DNA of 64,000 nucleotides from Methanobacteriota archaeon (lineage in GTDB: Archaea > Methanobacteriota > Methanobacteria > Methanobacteriales > Methanobacteriaceae): NCBI GenBank assembly GCA_023411115.1, contig JAEYPF010000018.1, forward strand, positions 345,796 through 409,795, written 5' to 3'. The notes beneath the pieces are model-generated. The model was not told the origin of the DNA. It searched no databases and saw nothing but the letters and a program-made list of their open reading frames with translations. Shown piece by piece: positions 17,090-26,181 of the stretch. The stretch's first letter is position 1, and every line of letters starts with the position of its first letter. A program made the position numbers and the translations under genes.

Positions 17090-18892
17090 TTATATGGGGA
17101 CAGCTTTTTGGCCGTACCTTGTTTCGTACCGGTAGTACCATTTATATGCCCATGTATATCTCCATTTGTAGGCCCAGTAATAATGCCGTACTCCATGGCT
17201 AACATAACTCTTTTTGTACCATTTTTTGTACCATTTTTTATATCTAACTTTTTTGTATGGGATTTTTGCCTGATAGCTGTAAGTGACCATTTTGTAAAGA
17301 TTATATTTTTCTGTGTAAACACCTGATAATGTTCCAGAAGTGTCGATTGCCATGAATTTGATGTTTTGTGTGGTATTAATGGTAATTGGACCAGTATAAA
17401 TCAAACTATCTATCGTTGGGTTAGTTCCATTTGTAGTATAGTAAATAGTACTGGGTTTACTTACTGTTAAAGTTACATTAAATGGAAGATAATAGGAACC
17501 TCCCTTTAGACTGGCACTTACTGTTGGTGCGGTGGAATCTGTTATTATGTTTGTTAGAGCTTTAAAAGCATTAATTCGGCCGCCAGTTAGAATTTTTCCT
17601 GCCAGTGAATCTAAACGGTCAACATTATTTAAAATTGTGTATTTTATTTGAAGTGCAGTTAAATCAGGCCTTATGGATTTTATAAGCCCTGCAAGCCCGG
17701 ATACATAAGGTGTGGCCATTGAAGTTCCATACATATATCCATAGCGTGATCCTGGCAGTGTACTGTAGATATTGGTACCTGGGGCAGCCACATCCACTGA
17801 ATTTATACCATAACCTGAAAAAGGCGCGAGGTTATCATTTTGATCTGTTGCTGCAACTGAAATTATGTTTGCACTTGGAAAATTCGCCGGATAAATGGGC
17901 GAAGCGTCATTATCTACACCAATATTTTCATTCCCTGCTGCACAGACTATGAGGGCAGAAGAAGCATCAATTGCATCTTTAAGTGCTCTGGAATATTCGC
18001 CACCGCCCCATGAACAATTAATTACATGGGCGCCCATTTTGGTTGCATAGCGAATTGAAGATACTGCATCGTCTATGTAACCTTCACCATTTTTATCAAG
18101 GAATTTTATAGGTATAATGGTAACGTTCCACATAACTCCTGCAATGCCCATGGTGTTGTTACCAACGGCGGCAATGATTCCTGCTACATGGGTTCCGTGA
18201 CCATCATCGTCTGTTACATTGTTATTATCCCCTGCAAAATTCCATCCATAAACATCGTCTACATAGCCATTGTGGTCATCATCAATTTTGTTTCCAGGTA
18301 TTTCACCAAGATTTATCCATATATGGGATTTAAGGTCAGGATGATTTAGGTCAATTCCAGAATCAACTATCGCAATTATAACCTTACCTGATCCTGTGGT
18401 GATATTCCATGCCAGGGATGCATTAATCTGGGAAAGTCCCCATTCGTTATTATAATAACTATCATCAGGAAAGGCTTCCTGCTTATAGATATAATTGGGT
18501 TCAGCATAAAGTACATTGGGATTTGCAAGATATTTCGCGAGTGCATCCTGTAAAGATACATTTCCAGAGATTTTAACAAGTTGTAGCCCTTTTACTTCCG
18601 GAAATTCCTTTATAACAGTCGCACCAATTTGAAGGTTGATTTTTTTTGAAATTTCGTCCAGGCTAGCTTTGTTTGAGCTATTGGATTTGAATCTGACGAA
18701 TATCTCATCTTTGCGATAATTTGTAGAATTAGATGTATTTAAGGTAGAAGATTGATTAACGGTTAAATTTGAAGAATTTAGAGATATATTAGTGCTTCCA
18801 GTTCCACTGGAAACATCTGTAGCACTAACTAAGCCAAGAAATGCGAATACAGAAATAAATACCAGTACTGTTAATGCTATATGTTTTTTCAA
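17090..18892 (-). CDS. Secreted subtilisin-like (S8) serine protease with chitobiase-like module and aromatic/basic tail
   Basis: About 600 residues. The TTG at 18892 follows AAAGGGGAACCA, so I prefer it to the TTG 33 bases upstream. A signal peptide (to about 28) is followed by an I9-type propeptide with VRFKSNSS and YAEPNYIY, then the catalytic domain with Asp in IVDSGIDLNHP, His in DGHGTHVAGI and Ser in GTSMATPYVSG. A chitobiase/beta-hexosaminidase C-terminal-like module follows (TIYYTTNGTNPT). The last 65 residues are unusual, rich in Trp, Tyr and Lys (KKWYKKWYKK and similar), and may bind the wall polymer. Likely acts outside the cell. Confidence 0.88.
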   Translation of the reverse strand: MKKHIALTVLVFISVFAFLGLVSATDVSSGTGSTNISLNSSNLTVNQSSTLNTSNSTNYRKDEIFVRFKSNSSNKASLDEISKKINLQIGATVIKEFPEVKGLQLVKISGNVSLQDALAKYLANPNVLYAEPNYIYKQEAFPDDSYYNNEWGLSQINASLAWNITTGSGKVIIAIVDSGIDLNHPDLKSHIWINLGEIPGNKIDDDHNGYVDDVYGWNFAGDNNNVTDDDGHGTHVAGIIAAVGNNTMGIAGVMWNVTIIPIKFLDKNGEGYIDDAVSSIRYATKMGAHVINCSWGGGEYSRALKDAIDASSALIVCAAGNENIGVDNDASPIYPANFPSANIISVAATDQNDNLAPFSGYGINSVDVAAPGTNIYSTLPGSRYGYMYGTSMATPYVSGLAGLIKSIRPDLTALQIKYTILNNVDRLDSLAGKILTGGRINAFKALTNIITDSTAPTVSASLKGGSYYLPFNVTLTVSKPSTIYYTTNGTNPTIDSLIYTGPITINTTQNIKFMAIDTSGTLSGVYTEKYNLYKMVTYSYQAKIPYKKVRYKKWYKKWYKKSYVSHGVRHYYWAYKWRYTWAYKWYYRYETRYGQKAVPI

Positions 18893-19150
18893 ATGGTTCC
18901 CCTTTGCGTTAATTGTGATAGACAATATTATGTATGATGCAATATATAATAATTTCTCTAAGTGCTTTAATGACTTGAAAAAGCATGTTCAAAATCTTAA
19001 ATAATAATTAATAGTATTACATGTATTACAAACAAATTTTATGCATTAACATATCTTCAATCTAAACATTTTTCAGGCAAAAAAACTAAGTTTTAGAAAG
19101 TTAACCTAATAATTAAGTTCATTAAATAATAATGGTACTATGGGGTTTAA

Positions 19151-19774
19151 ATGTCGAAGCTGTATATTGTAGGAATAGGGCCAGGATCTAAAGATTATTT
19201 AACACTGGCTTCAAAAAAAGCTGTTGAATCTTCTGATACTGTAATTGGAAGTAAAAGGGCACTTGATCTCTTTGAAATTCCAGAAATTGATAAAATGGAA
19301 CTTAACGCCCAGAACATAAAAGACATGCTTGAATTAGCAGTTTTGCAGGTCAAGGAAGGTAAAACGGTTTCATTACTTTCAACTGGTGATCCTGGATTTT
19401 CAGGAATTTTAAAGCCTATTTTGGGGTTAAAAGAAGATATAGATATTGAAGTTATTCCTGGGATAAGTTCAGTCCAGCTGTGCGCTGCAAAACTTAAAAT
19501 ACCGTGGGATGAAGCTGATTTAATTACCATGCATGGAAAAGGAATTTCGGAAGATATTTTAAATATAATTGGCAATGAGAGGCCTACAATATTACTTCCA
19601 AACTTTAAACCCGCTGAACTGGCTAATTTTTTAATTGAAAAAGGCGTTGATCCAAAAAGAAAAATAGCAGTTTGTGAAAGACTCAGTTATGATGATGAGA
19701 AAGTACTTCAAATGACTTTAAAAGATGTTTTAGGTGAAGAATTCAGCTATATGTGTGTTATGGTTGTTTATTAA
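19151..19774 (+). CDS. cbiE: Cobalt-precorrin-7 (C5)-methyltransferase
   Basis: 207 residues of the tetrapyrrole methylase fold: LYIVGIGPGSKDYLT at the N-terminus, the SAM-binding STGDPGFSG (about residue 77) and VIPGISSVQLCAAKL (about 98-112). The short length, without a CbiT part, fits stand-alone CbiE, which methylates C5 of cobalt-precorrin-7 in the anaerobic cobamide pathway. Methanogens need cobamides for the Mtr methyltransferase. It is isolated here among surface-protein genes, so other cbi genes must lie elsewhere. Confidence 0.88.
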   Translation: MSKLYIVGIGPGSKDYLTLASKKAVESSDTVIGSKRALDLFEIPEIDKMELNAQNIKDMLELAVLQVKEGKTVSLLSTGDPGFSGILKPILGLKEDIDIEVIPGISSVQLCAAKLKIPWDEADLITMHGKGISEDILNIIGNERPTILLPNFKPAELANFLIEKGVDPKRKIAVCERLSYDDEKVLQMTLKDVLGEEFSYMCVMVVY

Positions 19775-19811
19775 AATTTGAAATTAATTAAAAAAAGAAA
19801 GAAGAAAGGTA

Positions 19812-22025
19812 TTAGTATCTTCCTGTTTTAAATCTAAATGTGTATCCTGCAGCATTAAGGCCTACATAATCTTTTAAAGCTGATGCTGGAATGTATACTG
19901 TGTAATATGAGTAACTGCTTCTCTTGTAAGTCGTTCTGATGTAAAGCATGTTTCCTGCAATGGACTTGGTGAATTTAACTGTTCTTCCATACTTGTCCTT
20001 CACCACTATTTTGGACCAGTTAATGCTTGATTTAATGTTCTCACTGAATCTAATGGTAATTGTACTTGTTCTGGAAACACCTGTCGCCCCATTTTTAGGA
20101 GTAGTTGTAATTATCTTTGGAGGAATTGTATCAATGGTGTAGTTTACGGTTTGAGTTGGGCACTGGTTGCCTGCAGCGTCTTTTGCATAGAACATTAGCA
20201 CTGTTTTTCCCTGGTTAAGGTTCAATGTAACAGTTTTAGCCTGATGGTTCCATGTAACTCCATTGTTAGTACTGTAGTATATTTCAGGATTCTGGTCAAA
20301 GCTATCAGTCGCGGTCAAAATCACTGTTTTTATATTGTTGTATGTTCCACTTGGATGGTTTGCTGTTACGGTTGGGTTTGTTTTATCAATTGTATATGTA
20401 TATGTTGTATGGCCAGATGGGTTTCCTGCAGTGTCTACTGCATAGAATTCAAGGCTATTAGTTCTTTCGTCACTTATGGATACTGTTCCACTGCCAGTAA
20501 ATGTATTCCAAGATCCACCGTTTATTTTATAGTAAATTGTAGCGTCTGATTCGCTTAAAAGATTTACATTAATAGCACTGTTTGATAGGCCATTAGTTGG
20601 AGTTGCACTTACAGCTGGTGGAATTGTATCTATCCTGACAGATGTTTGCACTGTTTGACTGTCAATTGCAGCCGAAACAGTAGCAATATTATCCATTAAT
20701 CCTACATAACTTAATGTAGATTGTGTAATTCCGTTAATTGTGGATAAAGGGTTGTTTATACTCCCTAGATTTGTTGCAAAGTTCACTATTGTTCCATCAG
20801 GGACGTGATCACTTGTTGGGTCGTGATAATAGAAATCTGGATGGGTTGGATCACTTAAGATTCCGTTATCGTGCAATAAGTCTGCTGTTAGGGTTGATGT
20901 TCCACCTGATATAATAATAGTAGAATTTGAATTTACAGTCAAAACCAGCCATGGATTAACAGTTACATTACCATACATTCTTCCAGAAGGGTTTGCATTT
21001 GAGCCCCACCAGTTATTTGTAGCATTTACAGAACCAAAATAACAGCTGATATCAGCACCTGTACGTGCTGTATTTCCTACAATGCGGTTAAAATGAACCT
21101 CAGAGGTAGTGGTATAGGTGTTGTAAAGTATGCCTCCATCATAACTTGCAGTATTTCCTACGAAATTACTATTTGTTGCATTCAAATAACTGCTATACAT
21201 GTTGGCAATTGTGCCTCCATAACTTGCAGTATTGTTGGTAAAATTACAGCCAGATATGGCTAAATTACTACTATATGTGTTGAAAATTGCTCCGCCCATA
21301 CCTCCAGTGTTACCATTGTAATTGCAGTTAGTTGTGGTTAAATTACTGCCATAAAGGTTGGCGATTGCACCACCTTGACTTCCAGTATTACTAGTGAAAG
21401 TACAATCATTTACAGTTAAATTACTGCTGTAAGAGTTATAGATTGCTGAACCGGTATTATTTGTGAAAGTACAATCATTTACAGTTAAATTACTGCTGTA
21501 AGAATTATAGATTGCTGAACCTGTATTATATATGAAAATACTGTTTTTTATGGTTAAATTAACGTTACGCAGGTTGGAAATAGCACCACCAAGAGTTGAT
21601 TTTCCATTTGCAAAGGTTAAATTCTCAATGTTTACAGTTTTACCGCTTTGAATCTGGAATATTTGTGCTGAATTTGTCCCATTTATAATAGTATATTCCT
21701 TACTTTGTCCAATAATATTTATATTCTTATTAATATCAATATTGGTGTTGTTTTCTCCAGTATAATTTCCATCTGCAATGTTTACTGTCCCGCCTTCACT
21801 TACGGTTCCTACTGCATTTTTTATGGATTTCTTGGGACCTGAAAGAGTATTTATTATCCATTCTGCGTACTGACCGTCCCAAGCATCGTTTCCACCAGAA
21901 TCATTCACATAAATAATGGAGGAATCTGCAGAAACAGCATTAACAGAGGATAAAGTAATGAAAGTAAAGCTCAACAGTAAAATTAAAATTATCAATCTGT
22001 TTGAATATTTATTGGTCCGTTTTAT
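19812..22025 (-). CDS. Large secreted beta-helix surface protein with Ig-like C-terminal domain
   Basis: About 737 residues if translation starts at ATA (22023-22025), ten bases after GGAGG; the first conventional start, TTG at 21995, is 40 bases from that site and would cut the basic start (MKRTNKYSNR) from the signal peptide. After the signal comes a right-handed beta-helix (about 55-330) of roughly 23-residue units such as SSNLTVNDCTFTNNTG, then Ig-like and chitobiase-like modules (IYYKINGG, IYYSTNNGV), and an SbsA-type Ig domain (about 640-737) nearly identical to that of the 22403-23608 protein. It should sit on the cell surface as an adhesin-like protein. Confidence 0.82.
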   Translation of the reverse strand: MKRTNKYSNRLIILILLLSFTFITLSSVNAVSADSSIIYVNDSGGNDAWDGQYAEWIINTLSGPKKSIKNAVGTVSEGGTVNIADGNYTGENNTNIDINKNINIIGQSKEYTIINGTNSAQIFQIQSGKTVNIENLTFANGKSTLGGAISNLRNVNLTIKNSIFIYNTGSAIYNSYSSNLTVNDCTFTNNTGSAIYNSYSSNLTVNDCTFTSNTGSQGGAIANLYGSNLTTTNCNYNGNTGGMGGAIFNTYSSNLAISGCNFTNNTASYGGTIANMYSSYLNATNSNFVGNTASYDGGILYNTYTTTSEVHFNRIVGNTARTGADISCYFGSVNATNNWWGSNANPSGRMYGNVTVNPWLVLTVNSNSTIIISGGTSTLTADLLHDNGILSDPTHPDFYYHDPTSDHVPDGTIVNFATNLGSINNPLSTINGITQSTLSYVGLMDNIATVSAAIDSQTVQTSVRIDTIPPAVSATPTNGLSNSAINVNLLSESDATIYYKINGGSWNTFTGSGTVSISDERTNSLEFYAVDTAGNPSGHTTYTYTIDKTNPTVTANHPSGTYNNIKTVILTATDSFDQNPEIYYSTNNGVTWNHQAKTVTLNLNQGKTVLMFYAKDAAGNQCPTQTVNYTIDTIPPKIITTTPKNGATGVSRTSTITIRFSENIKSSINWSKIVVKDKYGRTVKFTKSIAGNMLYIRTTYKRSSYSYYTVYIPASALKDYVGLNAAGYTFRFKTGRY
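21394..21531. repeat. Tandem 69-base duplication inside the beta-helix gene
   Basis: The 69-base segments 21394-21462 and 21463-21531 lie head to tail and differ at only three positions that I can see. They encode two copies of a 23-residue beta-helix rung (core SSNLTVNDCTFT). Other rungs of the same protein are much more diverged, so this copy is recent. Confidence 0.85.
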
Positions 22026-22402
22026 GATATTTTCCGCCTCCTATGCCCTTTTAGAGAAAAATTAATAATCCTGAGTTATTATGAGCTGCTTGTAATGATC
22101 TACTTCTAAAATAGTAATTGAAGTGAAAAAATCATTGGCGAGGCCAAGCTATGATTTAGTCCTGGATCTAAATGAATTTGAATATTATTCTCTATGAGGC
22201 TATGGATCATATGTAGTACATTAATTTTACTATCATATTAATTAATAAAATTTAATAAAATTTTGATTAAGATTCGAAATATTTGAATGAGATTAAAATA
22301 TAAAATAGGGCTTTTTAGATGTATTTAATATTAATAAATGCATTAAGATTGGATCCATGTTATTTGGAATCTTTTTAGCCAAAAATAAAGAAAAAGAAGA
22401 AA
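22026..22402. other. Intergenic gap without recognisable gene
   Basis: 377 bases between two minus-strand surface-protein genes. Apart from the GGAGG site of the beta-helix gene at its left edge I find no ORF of note, no RNA gene and no hairpin array. It probably holds the promoter of the beta-helix gene. Confidence 0.5.
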
Positions 22403-23608
22403 TTAATATCCTCCAGTTTTAAACCTGAAGGTGTATCCTTTAGCAAGATTATTGCCTGCATAGTCTTTTAATGCTGCTGCTGGAATGTATATTGTATAAT
22501 ATGAGTAGCTAGTTCTTTTGTAAGTTGTTTTAATGTAGAGCATGTTTCCTGAAATGGATTTAGTGAAGCTAACCGGTTTTCCATACTTATTTTTCACTGT
22601 GATTTTGGACCAGTTGATACCTGATTTAATGTTTTCACTGAGTCTAATGGAGATTGTAGCAGTTCTTGAAGCACCTGTTGCACCGTTTTTAGGAGTAGTT
22701 GTAATTAATATTGGGGCTGTTGTGTCGATAATGTAAGTTTGTGTGTAGACACGAGATTGGCTATTATCCACTGCAATGTACTTCAATGTAGTTGTGTTGG
22801 ATATTGTAATTGGTCCTTCGTATTTGGCGCTTTCATTAGTTGGGGTAGTTCCGTCTGTAGTGTAATAAATAGTTCCATTTCCTCTCATAGCTAAAGTAAC
22901 GTTTATTGGTGCGTTAAAATAGCCTCCAGATATACTGGCTGTTGCAGTTGGTATGTATGTTACTTTGGTATCTAATGCATTGAGAAGAGAATTAGCATAC
23001 GATGCTTTTGTAGACGCTGAATCATAGAAGTAAGTTTCGTAAATTATTGTGGGTATTCCTTGATTTGCAATAGGTATTGTGATGTATTTAGTACTTGTTG
23101 GATTTGGAGGGTAGTAAACTGGTAATGACATTCCACTGATTATTTGATTGGTATATATGCTGGTTATTTCTGTGTTAGAAATTGGATAAAAAAATCTCCA
23201 TTGAGCATATCCACTACTTGCACCATGATTTTCGTGATTATCTAAAACTAGCATTGGGTTTTCCTTAGCAACATCAGGAACTATAAATTGTTGACCTAAT
23301 AGCTGCCCATTCATCCTGCTTTTGCTGTAATCATTGACATCCTTAGTTACGTGAATGTAGTAAAGAACGTACCTTTTAGTTAGACTTGCGTTCTTGTTAA
23401 TCAAAGCATTAGCTATAGCTGTGTGTATTCCATTTTCCTGTGGATGCACACCTATTATAAGCACTATGGTCTGGTTAGAATCAGAGTTTCCATAAACTTC
23501 TTTATCTACGTAACCGTAGGTTGTATTGCCTATTTGGGTTGCAGAACTGGCGCTAATTGCTGAAAGTACTATTAATAAAAATAAAGAAATCCCAAGTATT
23601 TTTTTCAT
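22403..23608 (-). CDS. Secreted M14-like metallopeptidase with chitobiase-like and SbsA Ig-like modules
   Basis: 401 residues. A signal peptide (about 1-23) is followed by an M14-like domain (about 28-215): GVHPQE gives the HxxE zinc pair, VLDNHEN the third ligand, IYETY a candidate catalytic Glu, and KSRMNGQLL a conserved element shared with the 9416-10171 protein. Then come a chitobiase-like module (about 220-295, IYYTTDGTTPT) and an SbsA-type Ig domain (about 300-401). The Ig domain matches the neighbouring beta-helix protein closely, which suggests both use the same wall-binding end. GAGGCG precedes the ATG. The substrate is unknown; a wall peptide is possible. Confidence 0.78.
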   Translation of the reverse strand: MKKILGISLFLLIVLSAISASSATQIGNTTYGYVDKEVYGNSDSNQTIVLIIGVHPQENGIHTAIANALINKNASLTKRYVLYYIHVTKDVNDYSKSRMNGQLLGQQFIVPDVAKENPMLVLDNHENHGASSGYAQWRFFYPISNTEITSIYTNQIISGMSLPVYYPPNPTSTKYITIPIANQGIPTIIYETYFYDSASTKASYANSLLNALDTKVTYIPTATASISGGYFNAPINVTLAMRGNGTIYYTTDGTTPTNESAKYEGPITISNTTTLKYIAVDNSQSRVYTQTYIIDTTAPILITTTPKNGATGASRTATISIRLSENIKSGINWSKITVKNKYGKPVSFTKSISGNMLYIKTTYKRTSYSYYTIYIPAAALKDYAGNNLAKGYTFRFKTGGY

Positions 23609-23838
23609 CTTTTTTACGCCTCTTTAATTAATAACTTAAGTATTGAATAACTTTCAATACATTTTTAGGATTATCAAAAATAGCACTTAAATTTTTGGGT
23701 TTATAACACAAAATTAAGCGAATAATATTCATATTTATAATATTATATACTGAAATTTTATTATTATGGAATATATTAATCTAATAATTTAAATTAATTA
23801 AAATAAGCTAAAACTACGTATAATTACAATTTCTATGT

Positions 23839-24237
23839 TTAAACTATTTCTTCATCATCTTCATGCCACATTGGATAGACTATGACAAGAAATTTAAGTT
23901 CAGTTTCACCTGTATTTTGGATATACTGCTTTGAATTTGCAGGGATATAAACTACCTGTCCTGGATGAACTTCTTCTGATTCATCGTCGATGTGCATAAT
24001 GCCTTCTCCTTCAAGAATATAATAAACTTCAATGGAAGTCTTTAGTTTATGGACAAGAGAAGATTCCCCAGCTCTTAAAACAGCATGGGCAATACTATAA
24101 TCAATTTTTAAATCTTCTTTTTCCCGATCTGGATGCAACAGCTCACATAATATTGTTTTATCTAAAGCTTTAAAATAATTGCAGTTCTTTATGTCCCTTA
24201 TTAACATATACTCATCCCAATTGCCAGTTAAATACAT
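23839..24237 (-). CDS. Small cupin-domain protein
   Basis: 132 residues. A single cupin (about 48-120) includes HAVLRAGESSLVHKL, the barrel segment VYYILEGEGIMHID and the second motif PGQVVYIPANSKQYI. One His of the first metal motif may be replaced. The family covers isomerases, dioxygenases and sugar-binding proteins, and the sequence does not decide between them. Monocistronic, with AT-rich flanks. Confidence 0.8.
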   Translation of the reverse strand: MYLTGNWDEYMLIRDIKNCNYFKALDKTILCELLHPDREKEDLKIDYSIAHAVLRAGESSLVHKLKTSIEVYYILEGEGIMHIDDESEEVHPGQVVYIPANSKQYIQNTGETELKFLVIVYPMWHEDDEEIV

Positions 24238-24351
24238 TCTCTTCTGTAGTTGTTTTTATTTTATGAATATTGTTAAATGGGATGTTAAAACTATAAATGC
24301 GTTTTTATAATAAAAATATATTATAGTAAAAAAATCAAGGATTTTTAACAT

Positions 24352-25572
24352 TTATTTGAGGGGTAAAAGAATATCTATAGCGTCATCTACAGTTACAATA
24401 CCTTTTAGATGATTTTTATTGTCAACAACAGGAACTGCAAGTAGGTTATATTTTGCAATTGTTTCTATCACTTCAAGCTGGTTTTGTCCAACATCAACAC
24501 TTATAACGTCTTTATTCATAAATTCTTTAAGCCGCTTATCATGATCTGCAAATAACACTTGCTTTAAAGATACCACTCCTTTTAAGTATCCCTGTTTAGA
24601 CAATGCGTAGATGTAATAAATACTTTCGGCGTCTTTATCTATTTCTTTAAGCTTATCAATGATTTCTCCTGCTGTTAACTCTTCAAAGACAGCTGCAAAT
24701 TCTGTGGTCATGATTCCTCCGGCAGTATCTTCAGGATATTTTAAGAGATGTTTTACATCCTTTGCTTCTTCAGGATCCATTAATTTAAGCATAGAATTGA
24801 GTTTGTCGTCTGAAAGACAGCTGATTAAATCAGCGGCATCATCAGGCGACATTTTATTTAAAAGATTTGCGGCTTTTTGAGAATTGATTTCATCTAACAG
24901 GCAGGTCTGCTGTTCTTGTGAGATCTCTTCCAAAATATCGGCGGCAATTTCTTCGTCAAAGGAATTAAGGATAGTAATTGAATCTTTAACGCTTAATTTT
25001 TCTACAATGTCTGCTATATCTGCAGGATGAAGCTTTTTGAGGTCGTATTCATGAACTTTTAATTTTAAATTAAATACGTTGTTTTTGCTTGTTGAAATAT
25101 CGATATCTTTCCAGTCGATATAATCCTCTTCAAGGTTTATTCTAAGGCCGCTTGCAATTTTTTCAAGTCCCAGTCTTCGAAGTATGCCTTTAAAACTGAC
25201 ATCAACACCTATAACTCTATAATTTCCATTTACAGCCGATACCTGCAGGTCGTTAATTCTTCTTATTTTTTTACCTTCAACATCGACTACCTGCTTATCG
25301 AACATATTTTCTACAAGTTTAATGTCTTTTGCATCCATATAATACTCTTCAATATTCTCAAAACCAGTATTAAGTGATATATTGCTTCCAGAATTGTTTA
25401 TGTACTTCCATGGAATATTTATATCTTTTTTATTGGGTCTACGAATAACTATTGCATTTATTACAGGATAAGATGTCTTAGCAGAAACTATACAGTCTTT
25501 ACACTTCCCAATTACATTTCCGCTTGAGTCTAACACGGATTTTTCAATAATTTCGCTTATAAATTGTAAAAT
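24352..25572 (-). CDS. Soluble PRC-barrel/MgtE-N/CBS protein lacking the Mg2+ channel domain
   Basis: About 406 residues if it starts at ATT (25570-25572), four bases after GGGGAG; the first conventional start, GTG at 25536, has no upstream site and cuts into the first PRC-barrel strand (ISEIIEKSVLDSSG). An upstream TAG at 25582-25584 limits the choice. Domains: two PRC-barrel-like units (about 1-150), an MgtE N superhelix (about 165-275, LHPADIADIVEKL, SPDDAADLISCL), then two CBS motifs (MTTEFAAV, MNKDVISVDVG). It ends right after the second CBS domain, so the channel part of MgtE is absent. It may act as a Mg2+ or nucleotide sensor for another protein. Confidence 0.82.
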   Translation of the reverse strand: MLQFISEIIEKSVLDSSGNVIGKCKDCIVSAKTSYPVINAIVIRRPNKKDINIPWKYINNSGSNISLNTGFENIEEYYMDAKDIKLVENMFDKQVVDVEGKKIRRINDLQVSAVNGNYRVIGVDVSFKGILRRLGLEKIASGLRINLEEDYIDWKDIDISTSKNNVFNLKLKVHEYDLKKLHPADIADIVEKLSVKDSITILNSFDEEIAADILEEISQEQQTCLLDEINSQKAANLLNKMSPDDAADLISCLSDDKLNSMLKLMDPEEAKDVKHLLKYPEDTAGGIMTTEFAAVFEELTAGEIIDKLKEIDKDAESIYYIYALSKQGYLKGVVSLKQVLFADHDKRLKEFMNKDVISVDVGQNQLEVIETIAKYNLLAVPVVDNKNHLKGIVTVDDAIDILLPLK

Positions 25573-25587
25573 ATCACTCCCCTAAAG

Positions 25588-26181
25588 CTATTTTAAAATT
25601 CCGGTTATGACAACAATTTCTTCAAAGAAACATTTTTCACTGGCTGTAATGCTGGCATCAAATCCGTATGTTTCCAATTTCTTGATGGTTTTATCATTGT
25701 CTGATAAAGAGGATTGTACGAGCTGAACACGACCTCCTTCCTTTAGGTAATCCTTTACTTCTTCAAGAAACTTGTCTATAGTTTCCCTACCTTCTAAACC
25801 TCCGTCAAAGGCAGCATTTAGCTCATCATCAAGCTTTTCATCCTCTTCAGTTGGAAGGTAGGGGGTGTTAAATAAAATTAAATCGAATTTTTCATCTTTT
25901 ACGGGTTCAAATAAGTTCCCTTTCCTTAATTCGACATTATAGGTTCGGTTAGTGATGGTATTTTTTAAGGCGCATTTAATAGCATCTTCATTTATATCTG
26001 TTGCAACAACTCTTCTTGATTTTCGTGCGGCTACAACAGTTATGAGCCCTGTTCCTGTGCCTATTTCAAGTACTTCGTCAGTTCTTTTAATATTCAGGTT
26101 TTCTGCAAGTAAGAATGTGTCTTCTGCGGGTTCGTATACGTTGGGATGTTTATGTATCAATGTTCCGTTGTATTCTAACAT
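25588..26181 (-). CDS. HemK2/PrmC-type class I methyltransferase
   Basis: 197 residues. SAM-binding motif I is VLEIGTGTGLITVVA (about 36-50), and motif IV is LILFNTPYLP (about 103-112), where the HemK family normally has NPPY. EPAEDTFLLAENL near the start is typical of the archaeal/eukaryotic HemK2 (Mtq2) branch, which methylates the Gln of the GGQ motif in release factor 1 or a related target. It closes the rpl21e-rpo4-DUF655-rsmA group, a gene order seen in euryarchaea, with three small genes inserted in front. Confidence 0.85.
   Translation of the reverse strand: MLEYNGTLIHKHPNVYEPAEDTFLLAENLNIKRTDEVLEIGTGTGLITVVAARKSRRVVATDINEDAIKCALKNTITNRTYNVELRKGNLFEPVKDEKFDLILFNTPYLPTEEDEKLDDELNAAFDGGLEGRETIDKFLEEVKDYLKEGGRVQLVQSSLSDNDKTIKKLETYGFDASITASEKCFFEEIVVITGILK

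Noticed and set aside
24238..24351. Mg2+-sensing riboswitch near the MgtE-like gene
   Set aside because: The space is downstream of the MgtE-like gene on its strand, too short and without conserved structure; nothing similar lies upstream of its start.
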